Shown: in pieces, positions 54,601 to 59,503 of the stretch | Layout of the letters: every line of letters begins with the position of its first letter | Position numbering within the stretch: position 1 is the first letter of the stretch | NCBI GenBank assembly: GCA_026874595.1 | Contig: CM049308.1 | Location: 26,460,367 to 26,524,366 of the forward strand | Direction of reading: 5' to 3' | Length of the DNA: 64,000 bases | DNA from: Sipunculus nudus | Taxonomy: Eukaryota > Annelida > Sipuncula > Golfingiida > Sipunculidae | Made by a program: the position numbers and the translations under genes | The notes under the pieces: generated by a model | Told to the model about the DNA's origin: nothing | Seen by the model: the letters and a program-made list of their open reading frames with translations, nothing else | Databases searched by the model: none

Positions 54601-57600
54601 GGAATTCAGGCATTTTCAGTTAAATCCAAAGTTTATGTTTTACTACTTTTTGGATTGTTTTTCCGTGATAAAAGAGATCAAATGTGTCCCTGTACCTGAA
54701 GCCATCTTTGTTTTGGTTGGATGAACAGGAGTTGATTAGTATCAGGTACAAATTTCAACATGACAGCACAACCAATGTGACATTAATCAAAATAATCAAT
54801 AGGTTGATCAGGACTGCTGTTTATGTCTGCTACATTTTAGCCATATTTCCTATTGGAGAAAGTATCCAAAAGAGAGTTTGCATATGTCAATAGTGAACTT
54901 GCCACGTGAACGTTGCCAGGTGCAGCCATTTTGTTGATGACGATGATCAAACACCTTGGCTACTCCTCAGTAAATGGGAGTATGTTCATGTCAGCTGGTA
55001 TACAGTAAAACTTGTATAATAAGCTTATAATATCACCCATGAAACTGGCCAAAAGTGATCTTAATTCACACATAATAGATAGTTTAAACTGATGTGAATG
55101 CTTTTGGTTTGCTAAGGGTGGTCTAATTAGATAGGTGGTCTTTCAGACTGGTTCCACTTATTTAATTTAATTTCTTATGTTTGTTCATATAGGGTTGTGT
55201 GGGGTGTATGATGGATCAGCAGAGGGTGACCTTATCCAGCCTGACGGGAACTCCTACACTGGGACAGAGCGGTTCCGTCACACGTTCGCCAGGATGTGGG
55301 AGTAAGGCTAAATGTCTGATACATCTGAGATGATACGTCCAAAAGATTTTTCACACCTAGTCATAGCCCATCCCACCTAAATCGCCCATCAGTTTTTTTC
55401 GATATTAATCTACCAAGTCCTTCATTTTTTAAAATAACAAATTTTCAGGTAATTCACTAGATACTCAGGCACTTTATTTAATGTATAAGTAAACCGTCTA
55501 TTTTTTTCATGTAATGTTGACTGAAGTGATAAAATCAAGGACAAGTTTTGACAAATGTTGATTGAATGATGAAAGTTCATGATACCATTAATATGCTAAA
55601 ATACATTGTCAGCTAAAAGATGCCATCCCCCACTGTCACTACACGAGGAAATGTCTAGAAAGTTGCAAAGTATACATTCACTTAAGTTTACAACAATAGT
55701 TCAATTTATGTAGCAGGAGTGTAAATAATTTGGACTCTGATACTGGACAGAAATATGAGCATTTCATAATTATTTGCAAAAAACAATTGGCACCCCTTGG
55801 TTGGATAAATAATAGTTCCAACTGTTGATGAAAGCAGGTTCTGAATGTTCATGTTCCTTATATGAACCAGAGAGATCACACAGTGAAACCTCTGAATTAT
55901 GATCACAAATGAGACCTTGATAAAGATGTTGCATTGTCAAGATGGTTGTCTAAGCAAGTTCTCATATAAAGAGCAAAAAAATGTTGGGACCGTGAATAGG
56001 TGGTCTTTGTTTTGAGGTGGTTGCTAAACTGAGATGGTCATTAGGTGAGGTTTTAATGCATTTATATCATTATACTTGAATTGCATCAGTACCAGGTGGT
56101 TGGGATGCCTCTGAAGTCTGGGAATCATTTATATTATAGATTTTTCCTGATACAAAACCTGATTAAAAGCTGACCACAGGATACATCTTAACTAGAATAT
56201 GCAATTTTTGCCATTATTGAATCAAGAATAGAATCAAAAGGCAAGAATGGGTAATTAAATTAAATCAGAGACCCCTTGGCATTTTATTAGGTTAATTTGG
56301 TGTGATATGTATCTTCCAGAGTTGAAGCTGCAAACTCCATGAGATTTGGATTCTGTCCCCCCGACGATTTTACCTTTGAAGAAGTTCCTAACATCTTGTA
56401 TTGTGACTGCAAAGCTCCTGATGAGAGCATGTGCACCCATCATCACGCTACCAACCCATGTATACCCAACAAAAGAGGAATTACAGGTATTTATCTTTAA
56501 TTATAATTAGTTCCCTGCCATAGGGAGGAAGGACTACTAAAATGGTCCATGTCTGTCTTTTTGTCCATTTATCTGTCTGTCCATACGTTTTAATTCAGTA
56601 GCAATACACAAATTTTTAGAATATTTTTCACACTTTTTAAATTTTTACCAGCCAGATAGGTTTAAATTGGATTTCTGTGTATTCCTCTGACGATTTGGGT
56701 TAGTTTAAACTAATTTCTGTTACCTCACTTAAGGATTTCTTGTTAACTGTTAACATCTGGTTAATCCAGTGTTACAGCTACTTATATATTGCACATTTAT
56801 TATTTTGTCATGAATGACCAGTAAAGTTTAATTTCCAATACACAGATGGCACTGCAGGTTAGCCACTAGACAGTGGATACACATATATAGATTCTGCCAG
56901 AAGCTTAGATAGTGAAAAAATAGTCTCAGGATCTAAGGAGAAATATATAAAAATATAAATCTGCATCCCAATGGATACATGCCTTTGCCATGTCTGATTC
57001 CATTCCCTTCACAACTTAGACCACACATTTCCAAAACACTTTGTGAACACACTGGACACCATCATTCTAAGGTGCTTGGTGCTCAAGCATGACCTGAACA
57101 GGTGACCATGCAGGAGCCAATGCGCAGCACGAGGTTAGAATTCCTGTGCATTCATTTATTCATTGGCCCATATTCCCAGGTTCATTCGCCCATAAGTGAC
57201 CCTACATTTGTGAATATTCATTGACCATGCTCCACAATCCACAGAAGATGCTTGATCAACACCAAAATCTAATCAATTCTTCCATCGCCAATTTCTGAAA
57301 TACCCAGAAAATTACTTGGGATTCTGTTCATGGTTGTGTGAGTTAGCTTGTGAACAACACACAAACATACACAAATGAGAATAATTGCAAGCCTTACGTG
57401 CGGAGGCAGTAGCTCCCGTTACTATTTACTTGGCAATGTACGTTCCAGACACTTCAAGACCAAACAGTTGAGTGGCACCACTGTCAATTATAGTACAGAT
57501 TGGAAAAAAGCTGTATGTGCAGTGTCATGATATAAGTTTATAGTTTGTCTGATCTGAATGGTTTCTATTTCATTTAGAAAAAACATTTTTTAGAAATGAC

Positions 57601-59362
57601 CAATGTTTTTGTAGATGTTTGAATGGTGACGAGGCCTATATGCACAAAAAATCATGAAAATCCAAAGAAGTGCACTTGAATAGACATTGAAAATAAAATC
57701 TGATAAAGTTGTAAGAAAACTGATTTTCTTATGTGTACCTATTTTTTCATTTTAGTTGGAGAAAAAACAGTGCAATGGACACTGTACCAGGGATGGTCCA
57801 TTGAAGGTAGCGACGTAAAGGAAATTACAGCAAAAAATGCATTTGAATGCAAAGAACTATGCCTGGCCAATACAAAATGCAAGTCAATAGAATATTCAAA
57901 TCGTGGTGACCTGACTGTCTGTAAACTGAAATCTGCTCTTAAAGCCGATGCTGGAGATGCCTGGGTTGCCAGTCTGGATTTTGATTTCTATGAATTTACT
58001 GAAATTACAGGTATGATGGCTTGTTACTTGTATATTTAACAATTTTAATTAAATTCAAATTGGATTTGAAGGTCACATTTGTCACCTCCGACTACAATAA
58101 AGATGATTATGTGAAAAAGATGATAATGTAAATAAATGTGTACATACATATTTTTATACACACACATAATCATATGTATATAGATATCTCCAATATAATC
58201 AGTTTTATCAATTTTTTTTCAGTTTCCTTCATAATTGATCGATATGCATTTTTTGCATAATTGATCACAAACAATTATGTATGCATATGTAAAGGAACCA
58301 TATAATCCTGAACAAAAGTTTTAATCCAGTCAGAGAAATAAGAAAAACGGGACAGAAAGTAGCAAACAGCATTAAACTTAACTTTTTGCAGCTTGAAAAT
58401 TGGCAAACAAAACCTGTTACCTTGAAATAGAACCTGTTACCATAAAACAGACCCTTGAAAAGAAAAGAAAATACTTCAGCCTTGTACATCTGCATAAAAT
58501 TATTCATGGAGCAGCTACAGAGTATTTACAAAATGTCCATCCACCAAGACAAGGGTTGAAAAGTCAGTATCCCAGCAGGAGAGAAGAGGACTTCACACCA
58601 ATACGAACAAACAAAGAGTCCTACAACAAATTACATATACCAGCAACAATAAGATACTGGAACCAACAGGAGGATCAATATAGAAAAACTCCCCACATTG
58701 GGACACTTCAAAAACGCATTAAAGCAATCATTATTCCCACAGCTGCAATAAATCATACGAGAATAAGAATGGGACTTAGCCCTCTACAATTCTTCAATAT
58801 CATTAATATCTGTACCACATTACTGAAAATAATAACTATTGTTATAATCAACCTGAAGATGCTGAACATTATTTTCTAAAATGTCCAAAATACAGTGTTG
58901 AAAGGCAGGAGATGCTGAAAAACATCATACATTTCACAGGAAGACTCAACTTAAACAGTAACACAGACTTAATCATTTTAATTTTAAAAGGACACTCTCA
59001 TCTAACATTTGAAGAAAACCACACATATTTTCTATTTTAGATACTTTGTTTACTGATACACATAGATTTCAATAGACATATAAAAAAATTAATGTAACAC
59101 ATGTAATATGAAGGTACATTGACATTGACATTATACATAATCATCTAGAGATTGACAGATAATAGACTGTGATCTGTATTCTGTGTAATTCTGATCCTTG
59201 CATTTTGTAGAGGACGATGTTAAGAAGATTAGGCTAAATCCAGGTGAGGAGATCACAGATTTCCTGATTAGCACTGCCCAGCAGCCCGAGGGATGTACAG
59301 AGCCACTTCCCCCTGACTTCAACCCACCCGCAGTGGATCCAGGCATCACTGACCAGTCAGTG
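9515..59362 (+). CDS. Large secreted PAN / domain X / LamG-like / VWD mosaic protein, 22 exons, 3' partial
   Basis: The coding sequence joins 9515-9602, 12958-13194, 14192-14428, 18891-19054, 22652-22955, 25276-25566, 26484-26987, 28545-28616, 36329-36630, 37690-37936, 38429-39091, 41038-41540, 44805-44885, 47522-47917, 49007-49086, 49478-49541, 49985-50197, 52100-52202, 55193-55301, 56320-56486, 57756-58010 and 59211-59362. All introns are GT-AG, all 21 junction phases agree, and the 5232 nt join has no internal stop. It encodes a signal peptide, four PAN/apple-like modules, three copies of an unassigned beta-rich domain, a LamG-like domain, a His/Gly-rich linker and a VWD domain. The protein should enter the secretory pathway and act outside the cell in adhesion, matrix or mucus. 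The VWD part resembles VWDE-type proteins, but the N-terminal half does not match a family I know. No stop or poly(A) signal is seen, so the gene runs on past the window. Exon joins are inferred and untested by RNA. Confidence 0.88.
10853..10910 (+). repeat. tRNA-like SINE head
   Basis: It has A-box-like TGGTTAAGGCCATGGC and B-box-like GGTTCGAACTC at tRNA spacing. No cloverleaf closes and the downstream body is decayed. Confidence 0.45.
11587..11715. repeat. Imperfect foldback (inverted repeat)
   Basis: The left arm 11587-11632 and right arm 11676-11715 pair through CCAGxGCxxGCACAGAGC, AATCAGACCA and GAGAGC blocks, with a loop of about 43 nt. Both strands are open over it. It could be a short MITE or an RNA hairpin. 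Confidence 0.7.
12170..12375. repeat. Repeat family R2, copy a
   Basis: It contains a G-rich stretch, then GTCAAGGTCGCAAAATTTGGTTTGAAACC and a C-rich end with GGATCCGCC. Related copies are at 13440-13560 and 21200-21400. Confidence 0.6.
12958..13194 (+). CDS. Exon 2: PAN/apple-like module 1
   Basis: Residues 30-109. The acceptor is CAACAG and the donor is G|GTGAGT; both ends are in phase 1 and the length is 237 nt. The PAN-type Cys pattern is visible as HACAAEC then a short gap and NCKAALW, followed by TCGLC and a last Cys near the end. PAN/apple modules bind protein or carbohydrate and are stabilised by disulfides. Exon 3 has exactly the same length and phases, so the two probably arose by tandem duplication, although they have diverged strongly. 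Confidence 0.75.
13195..14191 (+). other. Intron 2
   Basis: It contains a repeat R2 copy (13440-13560, with the GGTCTTAAACC core) and otherwise unique AT-rich DNA. Confidence 0.65.
14192..14428 (+). CDS. Exon 3: PAN/apple-like module 2
   Basis: Residues 109-188, 237 nt, phase 1 at both ends (acceptor TTTCAG, donor A|GTAAGT). It opens with [14 protein letters not shown]. The PAN Cys pair NCHSAC is followed by VCTAYTWD and DCMIAG, the usual helix and hairpin core of an apple fold. The length and phases equal those of exon 2. Confidence 0.78.
15463..15547. repeat. (AT)n microsatellite
   Basis: About 85 bp of pure AT repeat. Confidence 0.95.
16936..16994. promoter_or_regulatory. Cluster of three CRE-like sites
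   Basis: Perfect TGACGTCA palindromes lie at 16936-16943 and 16987-16994, with TGACGTCT at 16976-16983. The surrounding 150 bp are richer in CpG than the intron. It could be an intronic enhancer or the promoter of a nested or alternative transcript. Confidence 0.4.
17750..18300 (+). repeat. Repeat family R3 (~278 bp unit), two copies
   Basis: Each unit carries CATATCTxGGxA, CCAAAATTTTGCATG, ACTGGTGGCGCCxCCTGCAACCATTTTTGCACAG and CATCTGTT. A larger tandem array of the same unit lies at 33230-35060. Confidence 0.75.
18572..18656. repeat. (TA)n microsatellite
   Basis: About 80 bp of TA repeat. Tyr/Ile open frames over it on both strands are artefacts. Confidence 0.95.
18891..19054 (+). CDS. 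Exon 4: domain X copy 1, N-terminal part
   Basis: Residues 188-242, entered in phase 1 (TTCGCAG) and left in phase 0 (GTG|GTATGT). It carries the motif [16 protein letters not shown] and then AGSFRFV, which recurs in exons 7 and 9. The content is beta-rich with alternating hydrophobic residues and no Cys. The intron splits the strand after the G-S-F triplet. I do not recognise the family. Confidence 0.8.
19854..21101. mobile_element. hAT-type MITE with 8-bp target duplication
   Basis: The ends are CAGGGTTGG...CCAACCCTG, an inverted repeat that continues imperfectly with TTTTATCCG. Identical TCCTGTTG octamers flank it at 19846-19853 and 21102-21109. CAGGG ends and 8-bp target duplications are typical of hAT elements. 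Both ends are packed with TTTATCCGG/GGATTAATCC motifs, likely transposase-binding repeats. There is no transposase frame, so it is non-autonomous. Confidence 0.9.
21200..21400. repeat. Repeat family R2, copy c
   Basis: It contains GTCAAGGTCATAAAAACTGGTCTGAAACCC and a TGGACCCCCATGCATCCGC end, matching 12170-12375. Confidence 0.6.
21838..22146 (+). mobile_element. Short MITE with GGTTCTCAGGCAC-type ends, copy 1
   Basis: It begins TTAGGCAAAA...AGTTCTCAGGCACC and ends AGTGCCTGTGAACCAAACC...TTTGGCCTTAA, an imperfect inverted repeat. Relatives lie at 40052-40391 and, inverted, at 61392-61697. Confidence 0.75.
22652..22955 (+). CDS. Exon 5: domain X copy 1, C-terminal part
   Basis: Residues 243-344, phase 0 in (TTTACAG) and phase 1 out (G|GTAAGA). 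It continues the domain with [13 protein letters not shown] and contains VESGDLLGF, a short acidic-Gly turn followed by L-x-G-F that has counterparts in exons 7 and 10. Two Cys (in DCNGL and QVCASF) could pair. The segment ends in a strand, [10 protein letters not shown]. Confidence 0.82.
23883..24370. repeat. 36-bp minisatellite, about 13-14 copies
   Basis: The unit reads approximately CAGCCTTATTTTATCAACAT followed by TATGACCTATTTCTCT. Since 36 is divisible by three, frames stay open on both strands; they are not genes. Confidence 0.92.
24388..25224 (+). mobile_element. Repeat family R4, short diverged copy
   Basis: It starts AAGCTCAGCTGACGATAAG...GAGCTATAGCGATGGTCC and ends CAGCTGAGCGACATGAATC...GGGGTCC, the same ends as the 1.9 kb element at 30761-32658, but it is only 0.84 kb long and much more diverged. 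Confidence 0.7.
25276..25566 (+). CDS. Exon 6: PAN/apple-like module 3
   Basis: Residues 344-441, 291 nt, phase 1 at both ends (TTTCAG; A|GTGAGT). The core is [19 protein letters not shown] and then GQCLTQ, a clear PAN pattern of helix Cys pair, Cys in the next strand and Cys before the hairpin. The segment ends with a Thr/Ile-rich strand leading into domain X copy 2. A repeat element ends only about 50 bp upstream of the acceptor. Confidence 0.82.
25567..26483 (+). other. Intron 6
   Basis: It holds a short MITE remnant (about 25630-25765, ending ATTTCACTGTAAT) and AT-rich DNA. Confidence 0.6.
26484..26987 (+). CDS. Exon 7: domain X copy 2 (single exon)
   Basis: Residues 441-609, 504 nt, phase 1 at both ends (TTTTCAG; G|GTAAGT). 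It holds the whole domain without an intron, unlike copies 1 and 3. It contains [26 protein letters not shown] and [13 protein letters not shown], which line up with [25 protein letters not shown] and VESGDLLGF of copy 1. It ends in a Thr run that begins the linker continued by exon 8. The function is unknown; a beta-sandwich fold is inferred. Confidence 0.83.
26988..28544 (+). other. Intron 7
   Basis: AT-rich unique-looking sequence with T-rich tracts before exon 8. Nothing else is recognised. Confidence 0.55.
28545..28616 (+). CDS. Exon 8: proline-rich linker microexon
   Basis: Residues 609-633, 72 nt, phase 1 at both ends. It encodes almost only Pro, Ala, Thr and Lys, including a run of six Pro coded by repeated CCA. 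The acceptor TTACAG follows a strong polypyrimidine tract, and the donor is G|GTAAGT. It is a symmetric exon, so it could be skipped without breaking the frame. The CCA repeat makes length variation likely. It separates X copy 2 from X copy 3. Confidence 0.75.
28640..29000 (+). repeat. Repeat family R1, copy c
   Basis: It matches 4124-4500 and 54110-54400, including TTTGCAAAACTGxTTTGTC and CCAGATGTCTTTGTTGAATGTG. It starts only ~25 bp after the exon 8 donor. Confidence 0.7.
30761..32658 (+). mobile_element. Repeat family R4, full copy (~1.9 kb)
   Basis: It begins TTTAGTTCAGCTGACTATAGG with a hairpin-forming CTATAGGTCATCTGAGCTATAG and ends CAGCTGAGCACAGTGACCC then AGGTCCCTTG. A near-identical copy lies at 59504-61354. 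It carries a poly-C run (31640-31664) and, near the 3' end, an endonuclease-like remnant (32345-32602). Confidence 0.85.
32345..32602 (+). pseudogene. Endonuclease-like remnant in R4 element
   Basis: The frame reads [20 protein letters not shown] and then, about 16 residues on, [12 protein letters not shown]. This resembles the end of APE-like endonuclease domains of transposons (C-x-QLI-x-x-PT...DH-x-x-TN...WSDHK), with the key SDH changed to SGH. In the copy at 61065-61250 the frame is broken. It is probably a relic of an autonomous parent. Confidence 0.5.
33230..35060 (+). repeat. Repeat family R3, ~278-bp tandem array
   Basis: The marker C-x-TCTGTT-x-ATCTxCC (after CACAG-x-GTC) recurs near 33777, 34055, 34331, 34609 and 34888, giving a period of 276-280 bp over about five full units plus diverged ends. 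Confidence 0.88.
36329..36630 (+). CDS. Exon 9: Gly8 linker and domain X copy 3, N-terminal part
   Basis: Residues 633-733, phase 1 in (TTTTCAG) and phase 0 out (GTT|GTAAGT). It starts with eight Gly (the first from the split codon), then a Pro-rich turn, then the domain: [28 protein letters not shown] and TGSFNI match the other X copies. The segment has no Cys. Confidence 0.83.
36631..37689 (+). other. Intron 9
   Basis: AT-rich, with a short fragment near 36990-37060 resembling the AAACCTCAA...CACTTCAGGACTGCC part of R4. Confidence 0.55.
37690..37936 (+). CDS. Exon 10: domain X copy 3, C-terminal part
   Basis: Residues 734-816, phase 0 in (TTTTCAG) and phase 1 out (G|GTTGGT, a weaker donor). 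[14 protein letters not shown] corresponds to VESGDLLGF of copy 1 and [12 protein letters not shown] of copy 2. The rest is Gly/Ile/Gln-rich with no Cys. The intron before it lies later in the domain than the intron of copy 1, so the two splits are not the same ancestral intron. Confidence 0.82.
37937..38428 (+). other. Intron 10
   Basis: Short AT-rich intron with a small GT repeat near 38040. Nothing else is seen. Confidence 0.6.
38429..39091 (+). CDS. Exon 11: LamG/concanavalin-like domain
   Basis: Residues 816-1037, 663 nt, the largest exon, phase 1 at both ends (TTTGCAG; C|GTAAGT). After a short lead-in, [15 protein letters not shown] begins a LamG-like jelly roll near residue 864. It continues with [42 protein letters not shown] and a C-terminal Cys. 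The G-G-C...F/Y-x-G-x-I-G-C pattern is typical of the end of LamG/pentraxin-like domains, whose two Cys form a disulfide. Such domains bind glycans or matrix proteins. Confidence 0.75.
39092..41037 (+). other. Intron 11
   Basis: It contains a short MITE (40052-40391); otherwise unique AT-rich DNA. Confidence 0.6.
40052..40391 (+). mobile_element. Short MITE with GGTTCTCAGGCAC-type ends, copy 2
   Basis: It runs from TTAGGCCACATAAAATAAAAG with GGTTCTCAGTCAC to GTGCCTGAGAACCCAACC...TTTTTGGCCTAA. The ends are inverted copies of each other. Confidence 0.78.
41038..41540 (+). CDS. Exon 12: Pro/Gly/His-rich linker with furin-type site
   Basis: Residues 1037-1204, phase 1 in (TATTCAG) and phase 0 out (GGC|GTAAGT). 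The first part is rich in Pro, Gly, Arg and Cys. Residues 1113-1129 are a Gly/His repeat that could bind metal. RWKR at 1130-1133 fits the furin consensus R-x-K/R-R. After it a beta-rich segment with Cys ([23 protein letters not shown]) starts the region leading to the VWD domain. The exon is much more GC-rich than the flanking introns. Confidence 0.82.
41541..44804 (+). other. Intron 12
   Basis: It holds an inverted R1 copy (42045-42432). The stretch 42800-43850 is richer in GC than most introns but has no recognised feature. Confidence 0.55.
42045..42432 (-). repeat. Repeat family R1, copy d (inverted)
   Basis: Its reverse complement follows 4124-4512 nearly throughout, including CACTTGTTGCAAAACGC, TGTTGACAAACAGG and AGAATTTATGTGATT. 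Confidence 0.75.
44805..44885 (+). CDS. Exon 13: Cys-rich connector
   Basis: Residues 1205-1231, 81 nt, phase 0 at both ends (TTTACAG; ACA|GTAAGT). It carries three Cys in [16 protein letters not shown]. Similar short Cys-rich connectors precede the beta-sandwich upstream of VWD in VWDE-type proteins; this parallel is from memory of the family. Confidence 0.7.
44886..47521 (+). other. Intron 13
   Basis: It contains three GTCACRTGAT motifs (45014-45062), two diverged copies of a ~280-bp unit (about 46420-46570 and 46645-46925) with GGGTTATxGGATGAGGTATATTTAAATTGG, and a poly-G run near 47035. Confidence 0.55.
45014..45062. promoter_or_regulatory. Three E-box-type GTCACRTGAT motifs
   Basis: GTCACATGAT at 45014 and 45036 and GTCACGTGAT at 45053. 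Such sites are bound by bHLH-ZIP factors of the TFE/MITF/USF class. Their position in an intron and close spacing are suggestive only. Confidence 0.3.
47522..47917 (+). CDS. Exon 14: beta-sandwich region preceding VWD
   Basis: Residues 1232-1363, 396 nt, phase 0 at both ends (CACACAG; ACG|GTAAGG). It is composed of alternating hydrophobic strands and acidic turns ([30 protein letters not shown]), with two Cys about 30 residues apart. The layout suggests an Ig-like, Calx-beta-like or similar sandwich. No diagnostic motif lets me choose among these. Confidence 0.78.
47918..49006 (+). other. Intron 14
   Basis: The part 48010-48440 is unusually rich in alternating TTTCTTA and TAAGAAA blocks and may be a decayed hairpin-forming element. 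The rest is AT-rich. Confidence 0.5.
49007..49086 (+). CDS. Exon 15: start of VWD domain
   Basis: Residues 1364-1390, phase 0 in (CTACAG) and phase 2 out (GT|GTGAGT). The VWD start signature is clear: [15 protein letters not shown], with Cys1376 and the D-P-H-M-x-T-F-D core that helps form the calcium site. It is preceded by VIDKDEPG, the usual lead-in in VWDE-like proteins. Confidence 0.9.
49215..49410 (+). repeat. Interspersed repeat shared with 1958-2165
   Basis: The segments share GGAATGCATxGCAGTGGTC, GTTGCATTCATAT and AACAGCCCATAA-x-CTTAACATTA in the same order. It lies in intron 15. The type is unknown. Confidence 0.65.
49478..49541 (+). CDS. Exon 16: VWD domain, second strand pair
   Basis: Residues 1390-1411, only 64 nt, phase 2 in (TTTGCAG) and phase 0 out (CAG|GTGAGT). 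[15 protein letters not shown] matches the Y-x6-EFVIYR-type strand after the D-P-H motif. It is too short to be found as a free ORF and is recovered only by phase and homology. Confidence 0.82.
49542..49984 (+). other. Intron 16
   Basis: It holds a short MITE remnant at 49572-49662 with ACAGTGGAACCTCGC and its inverted end GGTTCCACTGTAC. The rest is AT-rich. Confidence 0.6.
49985..50197 (+). CDS. Exon 17: VWD domain, central part
   Basis: Residues 1412-1482, 213 nt, phase 0 at both ends (TTTATAG; CAG|GTGAGA). It opens with [11 protein letters not shown], then has [20 protein letters not shown], and ends in [17 protein letters not shown]. The Cys-rich hairpin and the TGFRI strand are typical of VWD interiors. 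Confidence 0.88.
50198..52099 (+). other. Intron 17
   Basis: Most of this intron is a decayed Tigger/pogo-type element (50774-51967). Confidence 0.7.
50774..51967 (-). mobile_element. Decayed Tigger/pogo-type DNA transposon
   Basis: The ends are TA-CAGTAAAACTTGTATAATG... and ...AGGTTGAACTG-TA, inverted repeats flanked by the TA expected for Tc1/mariner-superfamily insertion. On the minus strand, 51315-51052 encodes [19 protein letters not shown] then LKHKAIYLD, which resembles the helix-turn-helix of pogo/Tigger transposases. The next frame (about 51045-50925) continues with [20 protein letters not shown], like their CENP-B-type domain. The DDE part is missing, so the copy is dead. Confidence 0.75.
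52100..52202 (+). CDS. Exon 18: VWD domain, V-x-L-P-x-G strand
   Basis: Residues 1483-1517, phase 0 in (TTTATAG) and phase 1 out (G|GTAAAA). [15 protein letters not shown] and LNLKIYPS are the late VWD strands that lead to the GLCG motif in the next exon. It has no Cys. Confidence 0.85.
52640..52857 (-). repeat. tRNA-derived SINE (inverted, left member of pair)
   Basis: On the minus strand it runs from a head with GGTxTCCCATGTTCGATCCCC (B box GTTCGATCC) through a CTCCGG-containing body to a tail with CCATGGAGAGAGCC and TCCATGTAAAATAAATAAG. Confidence 0.7.
52938..53160 (+). repeat. tRNA-derived SINE (right member of pair)
   Basis: The head has A-box-like CAGTCAAGGGGTTAAAACAC and B-box-like GGCTTGAACCCTGG. 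The body has TTTCTCCGGTTTCCTC and the tail AGCCATGGAGAATGCC and TCCATGTAAAATAAATAG, the mirror of the left copy. Confidence 0.78.
53384..53800. repeat. 52-bp minisatellite, about 8 copies
   Basis: The unit starts ATGCATATCCAGACCTGATT, continues CTAGATGCCTACATTATTCT and ends GGATGGCGACAG. Copies differ at few positions, so the array is probably young. Confidence 0.95.
54110..54400 (+). repeat. Repeat family R1, copy e
   Basis: It shares the TTTGCAAAACTGGTTTGTC, CCAGATGTCTTTGTTGAATGTG and GTTATAAACATATG blocks with 28640-29000. Confidence 0.65.
55193..55301 (+). CDS. Exon 19: VWD domain, GLCG motif
   Basis: Residues 1517-1553, phase 1 in (CATATAG) and phase 2 out (GA|GTAAGG). GLCGVYDG, followed by the D-L-x-x-x-D-G turn (DLIQPDG), is the hallmark VWD motif. 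[11 protein letters not shown] matches the F-x-x-x-W segment that follows it in VWDE-like proteins. Confidence 0.9.
55302..56319 (+). other. Intron 19
   Basis: It contains a ~180-bp pogo-type MITE at 55878-56058 (CACAGTGAAACCTC... and ...TGAGGTTTTAATG). The rest is AT-rich. Confidence 0.65.
56320..56486 (+). CDS. Exon 20: end of VWD domain and Cys/His segment
   Basis: Residues 1553-1609, phase 2 in (CTTCCAG) and phase 1 out (G|GTATTT). It closes the VWD unit with [12 protein letters not shown], then has [10 protein letters not shown], a short His run (THHHAT) and CIPNKRG. There are five Cys in all. The phase-1 exit sets up the symmetric PAN exon that follows. Confidence 0.82.
56487..57755 (+). 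other. Intron 20
   Basis: AT-rich; nothing recognised. Confidence 0.5.
57756..58010 (+). CDS. Exon 21: PAN/apple-like module 4
   Basis: Residues 1609-1694, 255 nt, phase 1 at both ends (TTTTAG; G|GTATGA). The Cys pattern [18 protein letters not shown], followed by TVCKL, is the clearest PAN signature in the window. It starts with [12 protein letters not shown] and ends in a beta strand. It is the only PAN module placed after VWD. Confidence 0.87.
58011..59210 (+). other. Intron 21
   Basis: More than half of it is the 3' end of a LINE on the same strand as the gene (58390-59095). Confidence 0.7.
58390..59095 (+). pseudogene. 5'-truncated LINE, C-terminus of the reverse-transcriptase ORF
   Basis: The frame at 58400-58815 reads [21 protein letters not shown] and [20 protein letters not shown], with [11 protein letters not shown] and [11 protein letters not shown] following. 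These are the usual segments after the RT domain in non-LTR elements. A frameshift near 58815-58825 moves the rest to another frame, where [18 protein letters not shown] gives the terminal zinc-knuckle-like C-H-C motif and the frame closes at 59040. The RT and endonuclease domains are absent, so it is a dead insertion. Confidence 0.85.
59211..59362 (+). CDS. Exon 22: acidic/Pro-rich segment, last exon seen
   Basis: Residues 1694-1744, phase 1 in (TTTGTAG) and phase 0 out (GTG|GTATGT). [19 protein letters not shown] is followed by a Cys and a Pro-rich stretch ([14 protein letters not shown]). There is no stop codon before the donor, so the gene continues. I do not recognise a domain. No further exon is visible up to 64000. 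Confidence 0.72.
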
Positions 59363-59503
59363 GTATGTAGAGAAGTCTTCACAAAGCTCCTGTGTCTCCA
59401 GTATTTCCTTATTTTCTTGTAATTACCTATGAATATCATTTATTATTCAGCATTTATACTAATCTACTATATTTTCCTATTTTTACATTGCACAGTTGTT
59501 TTT

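Larger units (their letters stand above)
52203..55192 (+). other. Intron 18
   Basis: It contains an inverted pair of SINEs (52640-53160), a 52-bp minisatellite (53384-53800), an R1 copy (54110-54400) and a pogo-like MITE fragment (55004-55160). Confidence 0.7.
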
